From positions 25,978,001 through 26,042,000 of the forward strand of contig NC_077223.1 of assembly GCF_024763615.1 (NCBI RefSeq): a DNA stretch of 64,000 bases, given 5' to 3'. A program made the position numbers and the translations under genes. The notes below the pieces were generated by a model. It ran no database searches. It was not told the DNA's origin and was given only the letters and a program-made list of their open reading frames with translations. The stretch comes from Phlebotomus papatasi. Its lineage: Eukaryota; Arthropoda; Insecta; Diptera; Psychodidae. Below are positions 46,681 through 59,208 of the stretch, piece after piece (position 1 is the stretch's first letter; each line of letters begins with the position of its first letter).

Positions 46681-46894
46681 TGTCATCCCTGGTCAAAATC
46701 GAACTTAAAAATTTCAACAAACCTTTTCAGTTTGCCGCCCGAATTAAAAATCTTAACTAAAAGTAACGTAGTCTGAAAAATAAGTAATTAGACAAAAAAA
46801 AAAACTTTAAATTTGAGCACTCCCACTTCCAAATACTTCCGAGCACTTCATTTTAACCTGTACACCACTTCCGACCCTAATATCTCCCCCTTGG

Positions 46895-47202
46895 TTTTTG
46901 CAAATTTCAACCTAGAATCCTTTAACAAAAATGCTTCAATTCCATTTTTCTTGATATAAAAATTGAAGATATCATTGTAAAAATAAAAATTGAAGTTCAA
47001 ATATTAAAAGAAATTCCTTTTTCTACATCAGAAATACGGTGTAGAAAAATATTTGACATGCCATAAAACTGAGCGACTGGCCCTCTTGACGCAGTCACCT
47101 GTACTATAAATCTCCCATTTCTTTTCCGGTCGCTGACACACGCAGAGTGCAGAACTTTCTCTCTCATTTTCGTGGCGTTTTTCCCAGCAAACTACCGTGA
47201 AA
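46895..47202 (+). promoter_or_regulatory. eIF3b promoter and 5' UTR
   Basis: This is the single-copy strip between the right end of the transposon complex and the eIF3b ATG. TATAAA occurs at 47105-47110. A pyrimidine run and CCGGTCGCTGACAC follow, and a GC-richer 5' UTR leads to AAAATGGCC. The TATA assignment is tentative. Confidence 0.4.
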
Positions 47203-50200
47203 ATGGCCAAGAAGAAAAGTGAGGAACAACCCACGGAAGGCGGTGGAGATCATGAGTATGGCGAGGAGCCTAATTTTGACGATCCACCGGGTTTTGTGGA
47301 CGATATCTCCGACGAAGGTAATCCACGTCTACTCTGATAGCATGGCGGATCGCTCCTAACCTCAATTGCTTGGGGGCAAAATCTGCCACAAAATCATCCG
47401 GAAAATTGCATTTAACCATTCACAATTTTACCTTGCAGACCTCCTGGCTGACATGCTGAAGCAGAAACCCTGCGCAACGGATGGGGTTGAGAGTGTTATT
47501 GTGGTGGACAACATCCCAATTGTTGGGCCATCCCGAATGGAAAAACTCAAGTCAGTGATCGATAAGTTGTTTCATGCTTTCGGGGAAGTGACCAATTGCT
47601 TCTATCCATTGGATGAGAATGGCAATACGAAGGGGTATGTGTTTCTGGAGTACAAAAATCCCGAGAATGCCGAAGAAGCCGTCAAGGAGATGAACAATCA
47701 CCGATTGGACAAGAACTACACCTTCGCAGTGAATCTCTTCACGGACTTCAGCAAGTACGAAAATATTCCCAAGGAATGGGAAGCCCCTAAGCCACAGCCC
47801 TATACTGTCCAGAGTGACCTGTACAACTTCATGCTGGAACCAGATGCATACGATCAGTTCTGCGTGGCTGCTGAGACTGCCCCCTCAAGTGTCCAAGTGC
47901 AATTCTGGCAGAATACTCTTCCGGAACCCACGGACCTGGAGAAGAGAGATGTAAGTGCCATTCACTTAATTTCAATGATTTTTTTTTCTCGTCGGAAATC
48001 GTGCTCGTGGAATATTTTGGTTTCGCGCATCCCATGCAAAAGTGCAATGGGAATTTTGGAATGGAATGTGATAAAATTTTTGCCCTAAATTGGTTTACCT
48101 TTTCCAATTTAATTTCGAAATTGCATTTTTTTTTAAAGAACGTTGAAATAATTTAACAATTAAAAGCACTTTTTGACATTTTAAAAAAGTGAATATTTAT
48201 GTAAGTAAAATTATTTAAAAACACTTATGGAAAGGATGAAATTTAAATTTCGTTCTGAAAAATCTAAAATCTTAAAAAAATGGATTTAAATATAAAACAA
48301 ATATCTTAAAAAATATGTTTATGGAAAATAAGTTTTAGTGAATCCGGGACATAATTTAAACCAGGAAAATCTTACATTCAAAATTCGGTTGGACTAAATT
48401 AAATTTACAGTGACCTCCAAAACAAGAAGAAGACTACGAACGAGTAGCAAACATTCACAAAACGTCTGAGAAAGAGGGATGTAAATTTTGATTTCATGAA
48501 AATTTTTTGATCAGGAAGGTGCGCTGAAAGCATAAATAATTCATTTCGAATAGATCATTATTTTGAATACATTACTTATCAAAATATTTTATTAACCAAG
48601 AAATGTTGGATGTTTTACCGAATCAAATAGATGTTTAGTTGTTACTACACATTTTTATCAAAAATACTTTGCAATCTATTGCAGTCAAATATTTCTGCAT
48701 TTTAATAAATTTTCAATTAAAATTTATTGAAACTTTCAATGGATAATGATATCCAGAGGCATAAAAAAATGGAATTTTAGTGATAATCCAATTTAAAAAG
48801 GGAACGTCAAAGCATGTCTGCTAGGCGAAATTCGAGACTTTGTGATTTTGATCTTTATAACGCTTGCACTTTTTAAATTTCTTGAAATTCAATCGACTAA
48901 AGTTTCACTTTTCACTCTTTCAAACTGGAATTCAAATACGAAAATACATTCTTTGAATTTGAAATTCATTTTCAATTTCGAATACGATTTTCATTTGACA
49001 CAAAGAGGCAATTATATCTGGAAAGAGTAAGAGATAAAATTTTAATCGATTGAATTTCATTAAATTGAGAAGGTGTGCTAGCCCTCTAAGCCTTAAAAAA
49101 TTATTGGCCATAAACTGTTCGTCTTTTTTGTATGCTTATTGATTTATAACCGATTTATGAAACAAAAAATTTACTACGAAATTTTCGAAATTTGAAATAA
49201 TTCGCTGAAGCTCATGGGAAGAAAAGGAATTTTATTCATGAGTTCGAAATTTCTGCAACATTATTTTAACTTGGACGTTTTATGCAACATATCTGCAATT
49301 TTTTGAGAAAAAAATGGCATTTTTCCCGTAGAGCGATAAGAGATTAAATAAAATTATCTTGTAAAGACTTTCAGTTAAAAGAAAGACGTGGTAATTTTGT
49401 ACCGCATATGCGGGCGATTTTGGCTTCCGTAGTGATTTTGTCTACTTACGTCCACGTACGATCGATAAAGACCATTCTTAAGTGGTACAGTTAAAGAAAA
49501 TCTAAGAGGCAATCTGGAAAACGTATTTACAAAATAAAAATTAGTGTGCATTTGGCTTTATGCCCAGTGCCCCTCAGTGCAAAATAAATTTAAGAGTGAA
49601 TGAAATCTAGGTCTAGTAATCCCGTCATATAAAATTTTGAAAAGATATTTGCAAACAAAGTTTAATATGCGCTAAGAATTATTCTCTCAGACAAGTTCAT
49701 CCGATAAAAACATTCAAAGTATTTGTGATAGGGAAAAGTATTTTGTAAATGTTTATAAATTCTCTTTGGGGTCCTACGCAATGCTCGTAAATCGTATAAC
49801 TCACTAAAAAACGGGTTAAAATTTATGCTGTTTTTACAAATGTTGTTCGTAACATGATCACTTGACGAGCATTTTTGTTATTTTACAAACTTTTGTTCGT
49901 AAATGTTCTGTCGTACACATATAGAAAAATGCTGGTAAAATGTTGTCAATTGTTCGTAAAGTTTTGCCCGACAAACAAAAATGTACGAACAAGTATATGC
50001 CAAGTGATTATGTTACAAATAGCATTTGTGAAAAAAGTACAAATTTGTACCAACTTTTCAGTGGGTTTTACGAGTACAGTAGACTCTCTCTCAATTGGGC
50101 ATTTGGGGCGAAATATCATCCGGTTTATCGATAGATTTGGGCGTCAAAGCCTTTGTAAATTCCACAAAAAGCGCTCAATTATAAAAGATCACGATAAAAT

Positions 50201-53200
50201 AGGAAGAACTACAGTGAATTTGAGCAAATTAACTTCATAATTAAACGTGAAAATTGTCAACAAAATTTTGCGCCCGATTGAAAAAGAGCCGATTGAGTGA
50301 GAGTCTACTGTATTCCGTAAGTTTATTCGAAATATTTTTTTTCTGTGTAGTCTTTACACTAAAGATGGGATAATTTGCAATCATGTCTAATTTGGAACTT
50401 TGAGATTTCCTGACAGTTTTGAGATGGCAAAAGTTAAAAACAACGAAGAAGTGCTGTCGATTGTAAAGTCTTCTACTTTTTCGTGGGTTTCTTTTTTTTT
50501 GGCCATCTGATGTAGTGAGAAAATTTCAAAATTCTAAAATAGACATGATTCCGAATAACCGTATCTGACCGTAAATTTCGAAATTCTGAAAACATTTATT
50601 TATGCCTTCGGCACCGTTTCGATCGTTTACATTTCATGAAATCAAAATTCGTGTCCCTTTTTTTCTGAAAAGACTTGCATAAGTGTATTTCATTCTTTCA
50701 ATCAAAAAATTGGATTGAACTAAATTGAATTTGGTGTGATGTTCCAAAGAAGAAGAAGAGTGCGAAAGAATGAAATAGATGCAAAACAAGTGAGAAAAAA
50801 GCATGTAACCCATTTTCGATAGATGCGAATTTGAGGTGATTTTCCAAGGACACAGTGATTTTTTGGAAAATCTTTCTTAGCTCATATTTTACCCTTGGGT
50901 ATAGGCAATTCATCGAGGGTAATGCGGATGCTGGAAAACAATTGAGTTTTCTATAAAAATAAAATTTGTGTCACTGTGCATTTTTCTCTTTTCACAAAAT
51001 ACCTGGGGTAGAAGTAAACACTTCCTGGGGAGGATGTAAACACCCTTATTTCTACCCTTGAAATTAACTTTGCATCACTTTCAATTATTTTAATTACTTA
51101 AGAGCTATATAAAGACTGTATATTGTTCAAAAAATCACTACACTTTTATAAAGAATAATTAAAATAGCAAAAAAAAAACTAAAAGCATGCAAATCAAAGA
51201 CATTTTTCAATGGATTTTCGCCATATTTTGACATCATGTGACTTCTTATTGAAAACAGCGCCACCAATTTTTTTCGTAGTCAATGAATTAGACATTTCGC
51301 ACTAAGGTCAATTTCCCGCTCTTTTACCTACTCATTTTGTGAAATTGAAAAGAAAATGTAAGCGTATTTTTTCTACTAACGTAAATATTCTACTTCTTAT
51401 AGTCTCTCATTTTATCTAGAAATAGGAAAGAAATCAAGAGTATTTTCTGCGTTTTCTTCCTAAAAAGTTTTGCGCGGGACAACGAAAAATTTCCCACCAT
51501 GAGATGGAGCTGTCAAACGAATGAAATGAAGAAGAAGAAGACAAAATATTTTGCCATTCATTCTACATTCGCGACATCTACAATTACGGGGAAATTGCTT
51601 GGTTACATCTACCCCAAATGCTGTTTTCTGACCAATTATTAATTATTTTGAAATAATGAGAATCTCAATTTGTCTAGTAAATGCATTAATATAATCCTAA
51701 AAGATGTAGGAAAGAACTGATATTGCTACATTTCGATTATTTTACACAATTTTTAATTTCCAGGTGGAAATCCAAATGACCAAAATAATCGAAATATCAA
51801 CATTTTCGAGAAAAATTGTTTTTATTTTTAAAATATTAGGATTTTATTGACCAATTCATCTGTAGACATACATCCCCGTGGTATTTACGAATGCTTATGG
51901 GTTTTATCCTCTGGAGTCTTAAAATTAGTGAAAAAAATTACAGTGTTTACTACTGCCCCAGTTCCCCCTATACATGCAGAATTTTTGTTCTTGATCTAAG
52001 GGCAGAATCACATTGGCAGTAAAATGCCCACCGTATTTCGTTAATTTACGCATTTTCATTGCAATTCTTCTGCAATTTCTCGATTACCGTATTGCCTTAT
52101 CTCATACTCGGTGGCAATAGGTGAAAATAATATAAGAAAATTGAAAAAGCTTGCAATTTCGGCAACCTTTTTTGTTCCTCGAATTTCCATGAACTTTTAT
52201 ATTTTACGAACTCTAGAGATTATACAATGCAAAAGAATAACAAAAAATGTAGCTTCTACAAGAGATGACGTGAAAAAGACATTGAAAGAATTCCCGAAGG
52301 GCAAGGAACTATGAGAATGAAGGTGGCCGAAATAGGGCACCAAAGCTATGTCTATATTTTTATTCATTTTAAAATGTATTAAGAATGATTTTAGAGTAAA
52401 TAAAGACGATAAACTCTTTACAAGGTTCCCAGCAACACTGTTTCAGAAGAAAGAATAAAAAAAAATCAATTTGTATTTAAAATATTATATTTCAAACTTG
52501 AGACTTTGACGCTTGCATGCAATTATGCCGAAATTTGGCACACTTATCCTATTCCAAAGATTTAGTAGAATATTCAAAATATTGTAGTTTAGCATGGGAC
52601 GTTCGACTGTTGAAAAATGCTCTTATAAGTGAATATATTAACTGGATTTTGGTCATTTTGGTCATAATCGCCATTCTCTCTGTCTCTCTTTCTCTCTCCC
52701 TGACACGTTTAACAGCGATTTACGGACACGTTTGTAAAGTGGTCACCTCAGGGCACGTACATCGTGACGTTCCATAAGCCGGGCGTTGTTCTCTGGGGTG
52801 GCACCAAGTTCGTCAAGATCAACAAATTTCCCCACGCTGGCACCCAATTCGTGGACTTTTCGCCGTGCGAGCAGTATTTGGTGACTTATGGGCCGACGCC
52901 CATGGGTCAGAAGATCATCATCTGGGACATTCGAACGGGTCAGGAGAAGCGTTCCTTCATCTCTGATGGCGCTGCCAATTTTTCCATGTTCCGATGGTCA
53001 CATGATGATAAGTATGTGGCGCGGATGGATGAAGGAGCAATTTATATTCATGAAACTCCGAGTTTCTATTTGTTGGACATGAAGTCAATCAAGGTGCCGG
53101 GCATTAGGAGTTTCAGTTGGTCTCCGACGGACAATATCATTGCTTATTGGGTGGCTGAAGCCACAGATGTGCCGGCAAAGGTGAGTTTGCTGGAGATTCC

Positions 53201-56200
53201 GAAGAAGAGGGAAATTCGGAATAAGAATCTATTCAATGTGGCCGATTGTAAGATACACTGGCAGCAATCTGGGGATTATTTGTGTGTCAAGGTCGATAGG
53301 TTTTCCAAGTTGAAGAAGGACAAGAAGGATTCCGATGTCAAATTCTTGGGAATGTTCTATAATTTTGAGATTTTTCACATGCGTGAACGCGATATTCCCG
53401 TGGATTCGGTGGAAATTAAGGATTTAATATTGGCCTTTGCCTGGGAACCAATTGGACAGAAGTTTGCCATCATTCATGGTGAGCAGACGAGTGCCAATGT
53501 GACATTCTACAAGGTGCAAACGGGTCAGAAGCCAAGCTTAATTAAGAAGCTGGAAAAGAAGGTCTGCACTCATTTGTTCTGGTCACCACGTGGGCAGTTC
53601 ATTGTCCTGGCCAATTTGACGCTGGGCGTCTTTGAGTTCATTGACACCAATAATTATTTCCTGGTGATGAATACGGGGGATCACTTTAGGGCTTCCGAGG
53701 TGGAATGGGATCCCACGGGGAGATATGTGGTGACTGGTGTGTCAGCGTGGAAGGTGAAGGAGGACAATGGGTACTATCTGTGGAATTTCCAGGGACGCTG
53801 TCAGAAGCGTGTAATGTTGAAGAATTTCGTCCAATTCCTTTGGCGTCCACGGCCGGCTTCGTTGCTGGCGGAGGCGGAACAGCTGAAGATTCTCAAGGAA
53901 CTCAAGAAGTACTATCCACAGTTTGAGAGTAAGGATCGCATGAGGATGACCAGGGCGTCCAAGGAGCTGCTGGAGAAGAGGGCTAAACTGAGGGAGCAAT
54001 TCAATGAGTATCGCAACAAGAGGATTGCCGAGTGGCAGAGTCAGAAGACAAGGAGGCTTCAGATGAGAAATCGTAAGTACAATTTACTAATTTCAATTTT
54101 TTTTGCCCCTGAAATCTAGGCAAATCCATTTTTCCTCAATTTTTCGAATTAAAGTGATCGTAGCTCCGTTTCTAATGCAGAGATTTCAAGTTTTCAGAGA
54201 GAAATTGAAAGGTCTTGGAATTTTTAGTTTAAAAACGTCTCAGAAATTCAAATTCTTAATTATTCTATCCGAAAAAATAGCTTTTTCGAAACGGAGGGAG
54301 TATTTTTGTAAAATACAATGCCAGGCTAAAGGATTTTTACCAACTGGATTCTGAAGAAAATTTGACATGAAAAAATCCTTGTTTAATTTTATTTTTTTTT
54401 AAAAATAGGGTAGAGTCAGTACTTTTTCGCCAGTAAGCACTTTTTCGCCACCTACAAATAAAATCACTTCTTAAGGGAATTATGAGCTCATGAAACTACG
54501 AAATGAGTATTTATTTCATGATCTCTACTCTATCGCATCAAGAAACTATATCAGGCTCTTTACCGACTAGATTATTTGCAAGTTATTAAAAGAATTCTCG
54601 ACAAGGTGAACAATCATCAAAAAAAGGGACAGATAATCCTAACCGGCTTATGTAGGTGAGATTCTTAACGTGAGCTAACTCGGAGTGTATGCAAATTTGA
54701 TTTAGAGCTGAAATTGTGAGACGCCATTCAGTTATCTTGAATCAAATTCGTGAAATTATACAAATTTTGTATTTAAACCAAAATATCAAACATTTGGATG
54801 GAGTGACAGAAAAGTGATATATGGGTGAAATGTAGACCATAATGTTCTCTATAATTTTGCCGTAGAACTTGATCTCATCGATTACTCAGAAGCCAAGATA
54901 AGCGAGGTTTTTTGTTTCTTAACTCGTTTTTTCATCCAGAGTGCCCCAAGTAGTCATTTGTTGAACTTCAACTATATCAAAGAATTGTTGTATTTTGTGG
55001 GACTTTCCATTTAAAACCCTATTTTAAGTGTCTCGGTGGAGTAGAGGCAGTCAAATTGGCATCTGAGTGATTTCAAAGCGTAATTATGGGAAAAATCATT
55101 TTTTTCACACTTAAACGGCAAAATCGGACAGATCGCATTATCTGATCAAAAAATGATGTATGGACGAAATATAGAGACAAATGTCCTCTACAATTATGTC
55201 GAAGTAATCATCAAAATCGGTTAAGCACGTGTCGAGATAATTGAAGTTATATGATATTAAAATTGGTTTTTCGATTGTAGCGCCCCTGGTGTTGGTCCCA
55301 CGAAGTTCAAATGTTCTATAAAGTTGTAGAATCTTGTGAGATCTTTCGTTTGAGCCATCACTTATCAAAATCGGTCACATAGAACCGGAGATATGATTTT
55401 TTTTTCATTTCGTGAACTTTGACCCCTCATATCTCCGGTTCTATTGAAACCACAGCGCATTTACGCCCTTTTTTTGGAAATGTCACAGACTAAACTACAC
55501 CACTCTAAAATTTGATTAACTTGCACAAAGAAGTTTTTGAGAAAAATAAGTTTGAATTTTGAATAGTTTTGACGGTATCGCAGCGCCACCTGTGGTGATT
55601 TTTGAACTTCCATCTGAAAGTGCTCATCGAGACGAAACTAAAAAGCCAAAATTTAGCTCAAAATTAATTAGAACCGGAGATAGAGGCCGATCAATTTTCG
55701 AACTTTGACCCCTTATAGCCCGGGTGAGGGGTTATCGATCGACTTAGGGTAAGTGTGCCAAATTCCGGCCAGCTTGCAATATCGGCCACCTTTTTTGTTC
55801 CTCGAATTTCCATGAATTTATAGTTTTTACATACTCTAGAGATTATACAATGCAAAAGAATAACAAAAAATGTAGCTACGACAAACGAGATGACGTGAAA
55901 AAATATTGGAAGAATTCCCGAAGGGCAAGAAACTATGAGAATGAAGGTGGCCGAAATAGGGCACCAAAACTATGTCTATATTTTTATTCATTTTAAAATG
56001 TATTAAAAATGATTTTAGAGTAAATAAAAACGGTAAACTCTTTACAAGGTTCCAAGCAACACTCTTTCAGAAGAAAGAATAAAAAAATCAATTTGTATTT
56101 AAAATATTACATTTCAAACTTGAGACTTTGACGCTTGCATGTAACTATGCCGAAATTTGGCACACTTGCCCTAATATTTTTTTGTTTGATAGATATAATC

Positions 56201-58192
56201 TGCGGCTACAACATACTAAAATTTCAGCCCGATGCACAAAGGAATTTTTCAATTCAATTCAATTTAACTAAGAAAATTGAAAAATCTTTTTAAAAATAGC
56301 GCCCCTAGCGGTGGTTTTATGAACTTGCGATGTTAGAAGGGGAAGTGATATTTCACGAGAGCTTTCCAAAACGCCCTCACTTTTTAAATTCTGATAATTA
56401 GAACCGGAGTTATGACCATTTTAAGAAATTTTTTTTGGACCCTTATAGCTCGGGTCAGGGGGGTCGGGGGACCTTAAGTTTGGTATTGATGGAAAGCTCT
56501 AAGGCCCAGCTATAATATACTAAAATTTGAGCCCTCTCGATGCCATAGGGGCTGAGCTATTGAGAAAACAAAAAAAGGGGAGTATTAAAAATGGCGGAAC
56601 GAGGGGTGGGGTGGGGGGTGGAGGGTCAATGCACCAAGTTGTAATTTTCATACGATAACCTTTGCCGAAAACCGCAAGTCGATATCTTTCTTAGTTTGGG
56701 AGCTATTAAACTTCAAAGAGCGGCCGGCCGGACAGCCGGGAACGTAACTTAGCCCCCCATATATTCGGGATCAGGAAGTGGCGAAACACATTTTGGCAAA
56801 GTTTAGGGCCGATCGGAGGACATGAGATTTTGTTAAGATTATAGTAGGTGAGATTGTTAAAAATCTCACCTAATTTTGATGTTCTATATGACTTTTGCCC
56901 AATGAAAAGCATATCGACTGAAGTATGTCTTAATTGGAAATTCAACAATTTTTACTTTTGTTTAAAAATTCAACAACTTTGGTTGAAATACACAAGGCTT
57001 CAACCTATAATAGTGTGAAAAATTATAATCATATACTATAATAGTGGTAATTTTTAGATTTTTTCAACAGTTTTAAATGCCGAAACATTGTTAAAAAAGT
57101 TTTTATGACTATAATTGTGAGAAATTTTAGACAGACCGCAATTAAATAATTATTTTTTGTCCGATTTCACACGATTTTCAAATTAAACAATATTGTTCAA
57201 AATTTTACAACTATGATAGTGGTAATCTTCAATCACGTGCCAATAAATTACCAAAATGTTGTGTATTTTTTAAACATTTTTAAATTAAACAACAAAAATG
57301 GTCGATTTTGCACTATTATAGTAGTTAAATTTTACATATTTTTTTTTACTGTGAGGTAGTGTCAAAACACGTTTTGGCAAAGTTTGGGGCCGATCGGAGG
57401 ACATGAAATCTTGGTTTAAGAATCTCGCCTAATATTGTTCATGGCCTCTGCAGATTGTTAGAGATCTTTGTTAAAATGGATCATTTTTACGCAATTTACA
57501 TCAAAATGCTTTATTTTGACGAACATTTCCCTCAATGGGTACACTGAGAGAAAAAAGAGGGTGCGATTAACTTTTTTTCCTCGTTACTTTAACACTTTAG
57601 GTGTAAAAATATATCATCATTTTTTAATGTTAATTTTACACCTTTTCAAGGGTAAAAATAAAATGAAAAAGGGTAACTTTAACCCCAAATACACCTTAAA
57701 AGCATAATATTTACACAGATTTCGGACCAATACTGCAGGATAAAATAAACATTTCCGGAATGTTAGTTTAACTTTTTCGGATTTCTCTCAGTGTATGTTG
57801 AAAGACATTTTACTTCACTATATTTTATTTCAATTTGGAAACGTCAAAATTCGGTCAAAAATGCAATTTTTGACAAAAAAAAGTATCCGTCAAAAATCCA
57901 ATTTTTGACTTAAATTTTGACAGCAATTGCTTCAATGTGTATGAGGCATTTAGATTTTACATCAAATATATTTTTAAAAAACTATTTTGGATAAAATTTG
58001 CACAATGTTTACATAGCTTTAAAGATTTCAATATACAAACTTGTTACATTTTTTGTCAAATAATGCTTTTAGAATAAAAAGAAAATGTTTAATTTTTCTT
58101 CAGATATCGACACTGATAATTTGGATACGGACGACGTTGAGGAGGAGATTGTTGAATTTTTAGTCAAAGAGGAAACAACAGTTCTCGAGTAG
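47203..58192 (+). CDS. eIF3b: eIF3b, scaffold subunit of translation initiation factor 3
   Basis: Four exons, 47203-47317, 47439-47950, 52716-54072 and 58104-58192, splice with consistent phases (1, 0, 1) to 690 residues. The start is MAKKKSEEQ. Residues ~57-140 form an RRM (RNP2-like VIVVDNI, RNP1-like KGYVFLEY) that binds eIF3j/eIF3a. Residues ~205-600 form the WD40 beta-propeller (DTFVKWSPQGTYIVTFHKPG, VDFSPCEQYLVTY, FSWSPTDNIIAYW, VEWDPTGRYVVTG, QFLWRPRP). A charged helix (KASKELLEKRAKLREQF) and the acidic C-terminus, which binds eIF3i and eIF3g, follow, ending EEETTVLE after a 29-residue last exon. It forms the core of eIF3 on the 40S subunit. Introns 2 and 3 (4.8 and 4.0 kb) are filled with transposons. 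The tract TTTCTTTTCC in the 5' UTR at ~47118 could be a TOP-like element (inference). Confidence 0.96.
48110..49715. other. eIF3b intron 2, left part
   Basis: AT-rich with a family H fragment (~48405-48530) and a family G-like word (TATGCCCAGTGCCCC, ~49560). Otherwise nothing recognised. Confidence 0.3.
49720..50347. mobile_element. Family E copies in eIF3b intron 2
   Basis: TTACGA/CGTAA-rich sequence as in 30045-30278 with a right end TTTTTTTCTGTG next to TA. Two copies seem to lie head to tail (split near 49914); the second holds the nested MITE 50077-50310. Left boundary uncertain. Confidence 0.5.
50077..50310. mobile_element. TA-target MITE, family D copy 2, nested in a family E copy
   Basis: Same ends as 25842-26060, with a short internal duplication of CCGATTGA near the right end. 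TA at 50075-50076 and 50311-50312. It interrupts family E sequence. Confidence 0.85.
50643..50812. mobile_element. Inverted-repeat element, family H copy 2
   Basis: AAAATTCGTGTCCCTTTTTT ... AGTGAGAAAAAAGCATGTAA with the internal GAAGAAGAAGAGTGCGAAAG shared with 3394-3602. In eIF3b intron 2. Confidence 0.55.
51001..51969. mobile_element. Probable relative of the 17139 element, left tip lost
   Basis: The right end ...GTGTTTACTACTGCCCCAGT-TCCCCC is next to TA at 51968-51969. The left has the matching inverse CTGGGGTAGAAGTAAACAC, but without the terminal GGGGG. A second CTGGGGAGG copy follows. In eIF3b intron 2. Confidence 0.5.
52150..52549. mobile_element. Family B MITE copy 5, left end eroded
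   Basis: Right end GGCACACTTATCC next to TA. The left begins within the element (GCTTGCAATTTCGGCAACC) after unrelated sequence. It lies ~170 bases before eIF3b exon 3. Confidence 0.65.
54640..56872. repeat. Long interspersed repeat in eIF3b intron 3
   Basis: Starts like 16630 (GTAGGTGAGATTCTTAACGTG) and ends in a perfect-stem hairpin (TAGGTGAGATT...AATCTCACCTA, 56843-56872). A second end fragment lies at ~57370-57432. It is broken by family B copy 3. The blocks ATATCTCCGGTTCT and AGCGCCCCTAG repeat several times inside. Confidence 0.5.
55747..56171. mobile_element. Family B MITE copy 3, inside a larger repeat of eIF3b intron 3
   Basis: Opposite orientation: starts GGGTAAGTGTGCCAAATTCC and ends GGCACACTTGCCC with TA on both sides. 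It interrupts the 54.65-56.87 kb repeat. Confidence 0.85.
57542..57793. mobile_element. CACTGAGAG-type MITE, family C copy 3
   Basis: Opposite orientation, TA at 57540-57541 and 57794-57795. It appears to interrupt an old family A-like element (GGCCTCTGCAG at 57442 to ATGTGTATGAGGCA at ~57950). Confidence 0.75.
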
Positions 58193-58427
58193 TCGCCCAA
58201 GGATTCCTCGTACTTTCTGCAAGGTGGATAAATCCCTCGAGATTTCAGCCCCTTGTGTCCTTCTGCCAGCCAAGACAGCAGCCACCGCTCCCGGAAGGAC
58301 GCCCAAAATATCCGCCTTGCTGATTATTTTTTTTTCTAATTCTGAAATACTTGTGTAAGGATTGCAAAGCCTCGTCGTGGGAGTTTTATCAAAGGGAAAT
58401 TTTAGTGGAATTTGCGCATTTTATATA

Positions 58428-58433
58428 AATAAA
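58428..58433 (+). terminator. eIF3b polyadenylation signal
   Basis: AATAAA lies 236 bases after the eIF3b stop, inside TATATAAATAAAA. Later A-rich tracts (to 58500) offer alternatives. Confidence 0.5.
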
Positions 58434-58766
58434 AAAAAAGAAGAGGAGAGAAAAGAAAGGGAGGAGCAAGGAGAAAAAAAAACTATAAAAAGTAAATTAA
58501 CACTAATATTGTAATTTTACCCCGGAAAATGAATTTCCACACAATATTTTTAACGGAAACTTCTGTAATGAATGTTCGTATTAAAACACATGTAGGAATT
58601 AATCAATTGCGTTTTATTGAATTGACTGGTCGGAAATTCTTGATCCTTTGCTTATTTTTGTCTTTAAAGTAATAATTTTTTGTTTTTTTTTTAATCGGTA
58701 TTCATACAAAAAATTTTAGGTTATGTTTGGCCTAACCTAAATCAAAAAAGGAAATTTTAAGCCTAA

Positions 58767-58874
58767 TAGCCCCTATACACTAGAGTAATTTATGTCCATA
58801 TTGAAGCAAATTCCCTACGCTTGTGTAAGAAAAACTCTTATATGGACATAAATTTCTCTAGTGTGTAGAGGCCA
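58767..58874. mobile_element. TWA-target MITE, family A copy 7
   Basis: TAGCCCCTATACACTAG with inverted CTAGTGTGTAGAGGCCA, TAA at 58764-58766 and 58875-58877. 108 bp, just after the eIF3b 3' UTR. Confidence 0.8.
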
Positions 58875-59208
58875 TAAAAAAGATTCTTTAAGATTGATAG
58901 AATCCTAACCTTAAAAATCCTGGGAATGCTTTTGGTTCTGAAAAAATATAGAAAAATGAAGATAAATGGAAAAATAAAGTGTGCATTTTATTTTTAATTT
59001 TTCCTTGTTTATCTCTGATTTTCTTTTTCAAAATGTTTTTTTTTATAGCTATGAGAAGTATGAGAAGCTTTGTAAAAAAACAAGCCAGAAATACAGGATC
59101 CTTTGTAGACAAAAATCGGATTTCGGATTACTTTTTCTCAAATTATACGTTTGGAAAATTTTTCGACAAAAAAATATCAGACAAACATTAAGACAGCTCT
59201 AAAAAGTA

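Larger units (their letters stand above)
43425..46894. mobile_element. DNA transposon with 16-bp perfect TIRs, host of nested elements
   Basis: The left end CCAAGGGGGAGATATT (43425-43440) is repeated exactly, inverted, at 46879-46894. Both ends are flanked by TTTTTG (43419-43424 and 46895-46900), a 6-base target duplication. Just inside both TIRs are clusters of the word CACTTCC or close variants, in the same strand orientation, including the shared string GTACACCACTTCC. Subterminal repeats like these are typical transposase binding sites of cut-and-paste elements. No transposase is present. The interior holds a TA-target MITE, an ORF1-only LINE and a dispersed repeat. The superfamily is unknown. 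Confidence 0.7.
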
